Shown here: in pieces, positions 13,884 through 19,670 of the stretch
Layout of the letters: each line of letters begins with the position of its first letter
How positions within the stretch are numbered: position 1 is the first letter of the stretch
From: Bacteroidia bacterium
GTDB lineage: Bacteria > Bacteroidota > Bacteroidia > Bacteroidales > Paludibacteraceae
Length of the DNA: 19,670 nt
Direction of reading: 5' to 3'
Assembly (NCBI GenBank): GCA_021152555.1
Contig: JAGKVE010000038.1
Coordinates: 1-19,670 of the forward strand
Program-made: the position numbers and the translations under genes
Notes under the pieces: generated by a model
What the model was told of the DNA's origin: nothing
Databases searched by the model: none
What the model saw: only the letters and a program-made list of their open reading frames with translations

Positions 13884-15824
13884 TTGAGCAAACGAATTTT
13901 CATAGTATTAGTGCTGTTAGCAGCGACCATAACGGCCGCTGCTAAGCAGCCCCGTATACAATCAGTCATACGGACATGGAATATGCCGTACTACAGTGCG
14001 GTAGCGGATACCATAGCCTTTAACGACACCGTAATGCTGAACTACCATGATGTAGATGTACAACAACTCTATTCTATGAGTAGTGCGACAAACGGCAATG
14101 TATTGGTATCCCCCATTGAATCACGTATTATCAATGACCGTTTGAGCACAATCGAGGACCCGTTTGCGCGCAGTTTAGCGGCCTATGTAACCACCCCACA
14201 GCAACAGCGGTATTTCAACACAACCGTCCCATTTTCAACTGTTGCTTATAAGAAAGGATTTGTTAGCGGTCATGAGGAAAATGACATTGACTTCTTATTT
14301 ACGGGAAATATCAACCGCAGGCTTAACTTAGGTGTAGAGATGGACTATTTGAACTCAGTAGGTCACTATGCCAACACAGCCGGCAAACTATTCCGCGGAT
14401 CAGTATGGGGCAGCTACGATGGCGGGCATTACAGTATGCATGGCGCATTCAGCTGGAGCAAACTAAGTTCGTTTGACAACGGCGGTTTGGTTGACCCCGA
14501 AGATCTAAAGAGTTCTCTGAGTTCAGGAGACATTCCCGTGAGGATGAACGGAATGACCGGGTTCAGATACCTGAGCGGCTTCTTACACAACCAGTATTCA
14601 ATAGCCAGCGAGAGAGAGTATCACGATTCAATAGAAGTAGTAGAAGACGGACGTCGAGTGAAACGTGACACCATCAAAGTGGAATATATACCTCTAATGA
14701 CATTCAGCCACTTATTCGAGACGAACAACTCCAACCGCCGATATGTAGAAAAGAATGCACAGCAAGGTTTCTACGATAACATCTACGGCGACTCGGTACA
14801 AACCAATGATACAACAGACGTACTAACCATCCGTAACACGATAGCCGTCACTTTTTGCGAAGCCTATAACACTAAATTGAAGTTCGGTGCGACTGTTTTT
14901 GCTATGAACGAATGCCAACGATTTTTGAACGACAGCGTACCTTACGACAGTATATATGATTACAAATGGACCAACAACACCTTTGTCGGCGGCGCAATCC
15001 ATAAACATAACGGGTCGCTTGTTCAATACCACGTAGAAGGCAAGGTGTGCGTATTAGGATATAAACTTGGCGAATTTGATGTAACCGGCAAGTTGCGGAC
15101 CAAGTTCAAGGCCGGCAAGTACCCCTTTATAATCGGAGCCCGCGCATACGCCAAGAGCGAAACGCCGAGTTGGTACCTGCAACATTTCCGTTCCAACCAC
15201 ATCAAGTGGGATAACCAATTCGGATTTACCTACCGTTTTTTAGGAGGTGCGAAGATAGCATATCCGACCGAGTGGATAAAACCAAGTGTTGATTTTAGCT
15301 TTGAAAACCAGACAAACCCCATCTACATATCATCGGCAGACTGGAAACCGCGTCAATTCAAGGGGAATGTCCAGATTATTACAGGCGACATCGGGATGGA
15401 CATCACCACGCCATGGGTTAACTTAGAGAACCACGCTGTTATACAACACAGTACGAATGACAGTGTTCTCCCCGTGCCATTAGTAATATTACAACACAGA
15501 TTGTACTACCACGGCACATGGTTCAAGGCGTTAGACGCACAAATCGGTGTAGACCTGCGTTATTTCACACGCTATAATGCACCTGTATTATGTCCTGCGA
15601 CCGGCATGTTCGCCACCCAACAGGAAGAGAAAATAGGAAATTACCCATGGATGAATGTTTATGCGAATTTCTACGTACGCTCTATTCACCTTCGTTTTTT
15701 CGCACATTACCAACATTTCAACCATTTATTTATGAGAAAGAATATCGGCTATATGACAATGCCCGGTTATCCAACGAACGGTGATGTTTTCCGCGCGGGC
15801 TTAGCATGGCATTTTTATAATTGA
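13884..15824 (+). CDS. Putative outer-membrane porin (Bacteroidetes putative porin family)
   Basis: A 646-residue protein with a signal peptide (KRIFIVLVLLAATITAAA, cut near residue 20). A beta-strand-rich body ends in AGLAWHFYN, as expected of an outer-membrane barrel. Segments such as RLNLGVEMDYLNSVGHYANT, HGAFSWSKLSSFDNGG and the long VWGSYDGGHYSMHG run fit the Bacteroidetes putative porin family. The start is a TTG at 13884, 17 nt after the GH57 stop; no ATG lies between the in-frame upstream region and the signal peptide. The cargo is unknown. The stop lies at the front of an AATTGAGAATTGA stretch similar to repeats elsewhere. Confidence 0.8.
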   Translation: MSKRIFIVLVLLAATITAAAKQPRIQSVIRTWNMPYYSAVADTIAFNDTVMLNYHDVDVQQLYSMSSATNGNVLVSPIESRIINDRLSTIEDPFARSLAAYVTTPQQQRYFNTTVPFSTVAYKKGFVSGHEENDIDFLFTGNINRRLNLGVEMDYLNSVGHYANTAGKLFRGSVWGSYDGGHYSMHGAFSWSKLSSFDNGGLVDPEDLKSSLSSGDIPVRMNGMTGFRYLSGFLHNQYSIASEREYHDSIEVVEDGRRVKRDTIKVEYIPLMTFSHLFETNNSNRRYVEKNAQQGFYDNIYGDSVQTNDTTDVLTIRNTIAVTFCEAYNTKLKFGATVFAMNECQRFLNDSVPYDSIYDYKWTNNTFVGGAIHKHNGSLVQYHVEGKVCVLGYKLGEFDVTGKLRTKFKAGKYPFIIGARAYAKSETPSWYLQHFRSNHIKWDNQFGFTYRFLGGAKIAYPTEWIKPSVDFSFENQTNPIYISSADWKPRQFKGNVQIITGDIGMDITTPWVNLENHAVIQHSTNDSVLPVPLVILQHRLYYHGTWFKALDAQIGVDLRYFTRYNAPVLCPATGMFATQQEEKIGNYPWMNVYANFYVRSIHLRFFAHYQHFNHLFMRKNIGYMTMPGYPTNGDVFRAGLAWHFYN

Positions 15825-15888
15825 GAATTGAAACAAAAATCAAAAGTTAAAGACGATATATATTACTGAAAATCAGGAAATCCAAGAT

Positions 15889-18177
15889 ATGATAGTAACA
15901 CAAAACGCAAACAAGATTATCCTTTATTCGCAAGACGAGGCGGAACGGTTGGAAAGCAACTATGTTGAAACGGAGCATTTGATGCTTGCCATAATCCGTC
16001 TGGGAGAAGGTGCGGCATATGAGTTACTCGGTCGTACCGACTTTAATTTTGCTGAAGCGAAAGAGCATTTTGAGAATGCTGTAAGAGGAACAGAGCCGTC
16101 TGCTGGTACAACACCCATCAGTACTCAAGTCAGCCGTATTCTCCGCATAGCAGAAGGGATAAGCCGGGAATATAATGAAGACGCGGTAGGTTCGGTTCAT
16201 ATACTGCTTGCCATTTTCCGCGAACAGGTCAATTCCGTTGCCACCTATTCCGAAGAGAAATGGGGGTTGAGTTTTCTTCTGTTAGCGGAATTATACGGCA
16301 AACCCCACACAACGATTGAGGCTCCCCACGTAGAAGGTGACCAAGACAGTGACCTCAACGACAATTACCGTCAACCTCAGCATGAAGGAGCCACAAAGAG
16401 CAAGAAAAGCAAGACAACTGCATTGGACAAATACGGTCATGATTTGACAAAACAAGCAGAAGAGGGGCATTTGGATCCTGTAGTCGGACGTGAAGTGGAG
16501 ATAGAACGCGTTGTGCAAATATTGAGCAGGCGAAAGAAGAACAATCCGATTCTTATAGGAGAGCCAGGCGTTGGAAAATCTGCTATAGTGGAAGGCTTAG
16601 CGCTTCGCATCAAAAGCGACCATGCCGGTGCATTAAGCGGGAAACGTATCGTTGCTTTGGATTTAGCCTCAATGGTAGCCGGCACGACATACCGTGGTCA
16701 GTTTGAGGAACGTATGAAACAGGTCATCACAGAGCTGCGTGAACATCCTGAGGTTATTCTTTTTATTGATGAAATCCATACGATAATCGGCGCAGGCAAT
16801 GCATCCGGCTCTTTGGATGCTGCAAACATACTGAAGCCTGCCTTGGCCCGTGGAGAAGTACAATGCATAGGCGCGACTACAACTGCCGAGTATGCGAAAT
16901 CCATTGAGAAAGACGGTGCTTTAGAACGCCGTTTCCAGAAAGTACAAGTACGTCCTACGACAAAAGAAGAGACCTATGATATATTACTCCGTTTAAGCGA
17001 TTATTACGGTCATTATCACGAAGTTTATTATCCGGAAGACGTACTTCATGCGTGCGTTAATCTGAGTGAACGCTATCTGACCGACCGTGCTTTTCCTGAT
17101 AAAGCGATTGACGTAATGGACGAAGTAGGCGCCCGCCGACACGCCAAACAGCTTAATAGCGACAAAGAGCGCAAATCGCTGAACGTAATTACAACAGACG
17201 AGGTAGCCAGTGTAGTGAGTATGATGAGCGGCGTTCCTGTTCATCGTATTGCCCGCGCGGAGCATGAACGGCTTCTGACAATGGCCGAATCGCTGAAACA
17301 CAAGATTATCGGCCAGGACAAGGCTGTAGATACTGTAGTCCGCGCTATACAGCGCAGTCGTTTGGGTTTACGTGATCCGAAGCGTCCTATCGGCACATTC
17401 TTCTTCCTTGGTCAAACGGGTGTTGGAAAGACCTATTTAGCACAGTGCTTGGCTGAAGAGATGTTCGGTAGTCGCGATGCAATGATTCGTTTTGACATGT
17501 CCGAATATATGGAGAAACACACCGTGAGTCTTTTAGTCGGTGCACCTCCGGGGTATGTAGCACATGAAGAGGGCGGGAAACTGACAGAAGCAGTTCGCCG
17601 CAAACCCTACTCCATCGTGCTTTTCGATGAGATAGAGAAAGCCCATCCTGATATTTTCAATGTATTGCTGCAAGTATTAGACGAGGGGCGCTTGACAGAC
17701 CGTCAAGGACATATTGTTGATTTCAGAAACACTATAATCGTTCTTACGAGCAATGTAGGAACGCGTCAATTACAGGAATTCGGAAGCGGCGTTGGTTTCG
17801 GGGCTAACGAGATGGACCAAAAGCAAGCGAGCAGCATGTTACTCAAAGCGCTGCAAAAACAATTCCCTCCGGAGTTTGTCAACCGAATTGATAATGTTGT
17901 AACATTTGAACCACTGAGTCGCGAGACTATCGGGCAGATTGTACGTGTAGAAGTAGGCCAATTACAAAAACGGCTGAAGACCCAAGGCCATCAACTGAGC
18001 GTGACACCTGAAGTAATCAGCGAACTGGTAGAAAAGAGTTATGACAGGAAGAACGGAGCACGTCCTGTAAAACGCGCAGTGCAGACATATATAGAAGATC
18101 CGCTAACAGATATATTGCTGCGCAAACCGAAACAGAAAAAAATAACAATTAAAAACATAAAACAACACGTATTATGA
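15889..18177 (+). CDS. clpC: ClpC/ClpA-type AAA+ chaperone-protease ATPase lacking the middle domain
   Basis: A 762-residue Hsp100 unfoldase that feeds substrates to ClpP. Order: N-domain with two repeats (about 1-155; ILYSQDEAERLESNYVETEH), Lys-rich linker (about 155-180), D1 with Walker A GEPGVGKS (224-231) and Walker B LFIDEIHT, then D2 with Walker A GQTGVGKT (508-515). A VGF ClpP-docking loop follows at 635-637. Between DEVGAR (411) and TDEVASVV (about 436) only ~20 residues occur, where ClpC proteins hold a ~50-60 residue coiled-coil M-domain. The absence largely explains the short length and is ClpA-like. No strong promoter was seen in the 64-bp gap upstream. The stop overlaps trxA as ATGA. 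Confidence 0.9.
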   Translation: MIVTQNANKIILYSQDEAERLESNYVETEHLMLAIIRLGEGAAYELLGRTDFNFAEAKEHFENAVRGTEPSAGTTPISTQVSRILRIAEGISREYNEDAVGSVHILLAIFREQVNSVATYSEEKWGLSFLLLAELYGKPHTTIEAPHVEGDQDSDLNDNYRQPQHEGATKSKKSKTTALDKYGHDLTKQAEEGHLDPVVGREVEIERVVQILSRRKKNNPILIGEPGVGKSAIVEGLALRIKSDHAGALSGKRIVALDLASMVAGTTYRGQFEERMKQVITELREHPEVILFIDEIHTIIGAGNASGSLDAANILKPALARGEVQCIGATTTAEYAKSIEKDGALERRFQKVQVRPTTKEETYDILLRLSDYYGHYHEVYYPEDVLHACVNLSERYLTDRAFPDKAIDVMDEVGARRHAKQLNSDKERKSLNVITTDEVASVVSMMSGVPVHRIARAEHERLLTMAESLKHKIIGQDKAVDTVVRAIQRSRLGLRDPKRPIGTFFFLGQTGVGKTYLAQCLAEEMFGSRDAMIRFDMSEYMEKHTVSLLVGAPPGYVAHEEGGKLTEAVRRKPYSIVLFDEIEKAHPDIFNVLLQVLDEGRLTDRQGHIVDFRNTIIVLTSNVGTRQLQEFGSGVGFGANEMDQKQASSMLLKALQKQFPPEFVNRIDNVVTFEPLSRETIGQIVRVEVGQLQKRLKTQGHQLSVTPEVISELVEKSYDRKNGARPVKRAVQTYIEDPLTDILLRKPKQKKITIKNIKQHVL

Positions 18178-18488
18178 CAGTAGAAATTACAGACGCTAAC
18201 ATCAAGGATGTGATTGCGTCAGGCAAACCGGTAGTAGTAGATTTTTGGGCCGGTTGGTGTGGTCCATGCAAAATGATGCTTCCGATATTGGAAGAGTTAT
18301 CCAATGAGTACGAAGGCCGTGTAGTAGTCGGCAAACTGAATGTAGATGACAATCCTGACACATGCGAGGAATACGGCATTATGAATATCCCGACGATGCT
18401 TTTCTTCCAGAATGGCGAATTGGTAAATCGTCATGTAGGCGCGAGTCGCAAACAGGATTTGGCACAACTTTTTGACAGTTTACTGTAA
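18174..18488 (+). CDS. trxA: Thioredoxin
   Basis: A 104-residue cytoplasmic dithiol oxidoreductase. The redox motif WCGPC is at residues 28-32, preceded by VVVDFWAG, and the cis-proline segment NIPTMLFF is present with the usual C-terminal helix. Length is normal. The ATG overlaps the clpC stop by 4 nt, indicating translational coupling and one transcript for a chaperone-protease and a redox protein. Confidence 0.95.
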   Translation: MTVEITDANIKDVIASGKPVVVDFWAGWCGPCKMMLPILEELSNEYEGRVVVGKLNVDDNPDTCEEYGIMNIPTMLFFQNGELVNRHVGASRKQDLAQLFDSLL

Positions 18489-18524
18489 AAAGTAGGGGCA
18501 AAAAGTCAGAAAAATACAAAATTA

Positions 18525-18556
18525 CTTGTGTAATTCAAAAAAAAGCAGTAATTTTG
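18525..18556 (+). promoter_or_regulatory. Promoter for tRNA-Arg and rpoD
   Basis: CTTG at 18525-18528 and TAATTTTG at 18549-18556 are spaced by 20 bp and match the Bacteroidetes consensus. It is followed by a ~70-nt leader containing a CCCG/CGGG hairpin (18609-18612 with 18618-18621). The tRNA and rpoD lie downstream with no terminator between. Confidence 0.7.
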
Positions 18557-18631
18557 CGCCCCAAATTGCGCTTGTGGGCATCATAGCTCATAGGTGTGGC
18601 AGGTTTTTCCCGGTTAACGGGGATACCTCCG

Positions 18632-18705
18632 GGTCCGGTAGCTCAGCTGGATAGAGCAACAGCCTTCTAAGCTGTGGGTCTCGGGTTCGAATCCCGACCG
18701 GATCA
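18632..18705 (+). tRNA. tRNA-Arg (anticodon TCT)
   Basis: A complete cloverleaf: acceptor GGTCCGG pairs with CCGGATC (one G-U pair), D-arm GCTC/GAGC, anticodon stem ACAGC/GCTGT with loop CTTCTAA (anticodon TCT at 18666-18668), variable loop of 5, and T-arm TCGGG/CCCGA with TTCGAAT. The discriminator base is A. CCA is not fully encoded (ACCT follows), so the CCA end must be added enzymatically. It reads AGA codons. Confidence 0.97.
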
Positions 18706-18706
18706 C

Positions 18707-18722
18707 CTCGCCGCAAGGCGAG
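18707..18722 (+). other. GNRA-loop hairpin between tRNA-Arg and rpoD
   Basis: CTCGCC and GGCGAG form a perfect 6-bp stem closed by GCAA. It follows the tRNA by one base and has no U-run, so it is not a terminator. It may help 3' processing of the tRNA or protect the rpoD mRNA 5' end after the tRNA is cut out. Confidence 0.5.
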
Positions 18723-18744
18723 CATAATAATATACAGATATTAT

Positions 18745-19605
18745 ATGCGTCAATTAAAAATCACAAAATCAATCACCAATCGTGAGTCTGCAAGTCTCGA
18801 CAAGTATCTGCAAGAGATCGGTCGGGAAGAATTGATTCCGGTGGAAGAAGAAGTAGAATTGGCAAGCCGTATCCGTAATGGAGACCGTGCAGCCTTAGAG
18901 AAACTAACCAAAAGCAATCTACGTTTTGTAGTGTCTGTTGCCAAGCAGTATCAGAACCAAGGATTGAGTTTGCCTGACCTGATTAACGAAGGCAACTTAG
19001 GTTTGATCAAAGCAGCAGAGAAATTCGATGAGACACGTGGTTTCAAGTTCATCTCTTATGCTGTATGGTGGATTCGTCAGTCTATTCTTCAAGCCTTAGC
19101 CGAACAGAGCCGTATTGTTCGCTTGCCGTTGAACCAGGTAGGTTCGATGAACAAAATCAACAAAGCCTTTCAGCGTTTTGAGCAAGAGAACGAGCGTAAA
19201 CCGAGTGCCGAGGAGTTAGCCGAGATGCTGGATATTCCGGTTGAGAAGATTGCGGACACGTTGAAGATGTCCGGTCGCCATGTGAGCGTAGATGCGCCGT
19301 TTGTGGAAGGAGAAGACAACAGTCTGATCGACGTAATGGTCAATGAAGATTCGCCAAATGCGGACCGTGGCCTCATCAATGAGTCTCTCTCCACTGAAAT
19401 CAGCCGTGCATTAGCCACATTGACACCGCGCGAAGCAGACATCTTGCGCAAGTTCTTTGGTATTGGCACGCCGGAAAAGACACTGGAAGAGATCGGGGAT
19501 GAGTTACATTTGACCCGTGAGCGCGTGCGTCAAATTAAGGAGAAAGCTATCCGCAAACTGAATCAGGGACAACGCAGTCACATTTTACAGACTTACTTAG
19601 GTTAA
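18745..19605 (+). CDS. rpoD: Primary RNA polymerase sigma factor, RpoD/SigA (short Bacteroidetes form)
   Basis: The housekeeping sigma factor. At 286 residues it has the short Bacteroidetes form without region 1.1 or a large non-conserved insert. Region 1.2 (SLDKYLQEIGREELIPVEEE), region 2 (NLRFVVSVAKQYQ, DLINEGNLGLIKAAEKFDE, KFISYAVWWIRQSILQALAE), region 3, and region 4 (LTPREADILRKFFG and the helix-turn-helix TLEEIGDELHLTRERVRQIKEKAIRKL) are all present. It recognises the TAnnTTTG promoters seen in this window. It is probably transcribed with the upstream tRNA-Arg. Confidence 0.95.
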   Translation: MRQLKITKSITNRESASLDKYLQEIGREELIPVEEEVELASRIRNGDRAALEKLTKSNLRFVVSVAKQYQNQGLSLPDLINEGNLGLIKAAEKFDETRGFKFISYAVWWIRQSILQALAEQSRIVRLPLNQVGSMNKINKAFQRFEQENERKPSAEELAEMLDIPVEKIADTLKMSGRHVSVDAPFVEGEDNSLIDVMVNEDSPNADRGLINESLSTEISRALATLTPREADILRKFFGIGTPEKTLEEIGDELHLTRERVRQIKEKAIRKLNQGQRSHILQTYLG

Positions 19606-19607
19606 GC

Positions 19608-19637
19608 AAAATGCCTCCGGAACGGGAGGCATTTTTA
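19608..19637 (+). terminator. Rho-independent terminator of rpoD
   Basis: AATGCCTCC (19610-19618) pairs perfectly with GGAGGCATT (19625-19633) around a 6-nt loop, followed by a T-rich run. An A-run on the 5' side means it may also work from the other strand. It starts a few bases after the rpoD stop. Confidence 0.92.
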
Positions 19638-19670
19638 TTGATATCTGGTGATTCAATACTTCGTTATTTT

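Noticed and set aside
18572..18630. A tRNA-like stretch (ATAGCTCATAGG) before tRNA-Arg
   Set aside because: The D-arm-like word has no GAGC partner and no anticodon or T-arm follows; most likely only leader sequence.

Overview
The window looks like a chromosomal segment of a member of the Bacteroidales (Bacteroidetes), probably an uncultured gut or rumen-type lineage. The support is: promoters of the Bacteroidetes type (TAnnTTTG at -7 with TTG/TTTG about 20 bp upstream), a short 286-residue housekeeping sigma factor, the gliding/type IX secretion lipoprotein GldD, a bacterial GGGP-synthase, a 7TM HDIG phosphohydrolase, a Bacteroidetes putative porin, and a debranching enzyme / glycogen synthase / GH57 block.

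Layout. Positions 1-374 are non-coding: a terminator entering from the left, 8-bp repeats, and the terminator of the first gene. A minus-strand secreted protein (375-1445) has its own promoter. A tight minus-strand operon then reads right to left from about 7745: gldD, a GGGP-synthase fused in frame to the tRNA adenosine deaminase TadA, a PgpH-like c-di-AMP phosphodiesterase, tRNA-dihydrouridine synthase, and a bile-acid:sodium symporter family transporter. A divergent promoter region (7745-7975) separates this from plus-strand genes: mannose-1-phosphate guanylyltransferase, glycogen debranching enzyme, glycogen synthase-like GT-B enzyme, a GH57 protein and a putative porin; then clpC-trxA (overlapping), and a promoter driving tRNA-Arg(UCU) and rpoD, closed by a strong terminator.

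The most striking content is not a gene. About ten places carry short arrays with 7-bp periodicity, most close to five units (35 bp). Unit sequences differ from site to site, but families recur. They sit inside conserved genes in frame, at stop/start junctions, on a promoter, and in a C-terminal tail. One junction array has no stop codon and appears to have fused GGGP-synthase to TadA. A second family of about 16 bp has put the same peptide (GLTAQRS) into two unrelated proteins. Other oddities are a GH57 protein lacking the expected catalytic Asp, a ClpC without its middle domain, and a debranching enzyme with changes in conserved motifs. All assignments are by eye from sequence; no database search was run.
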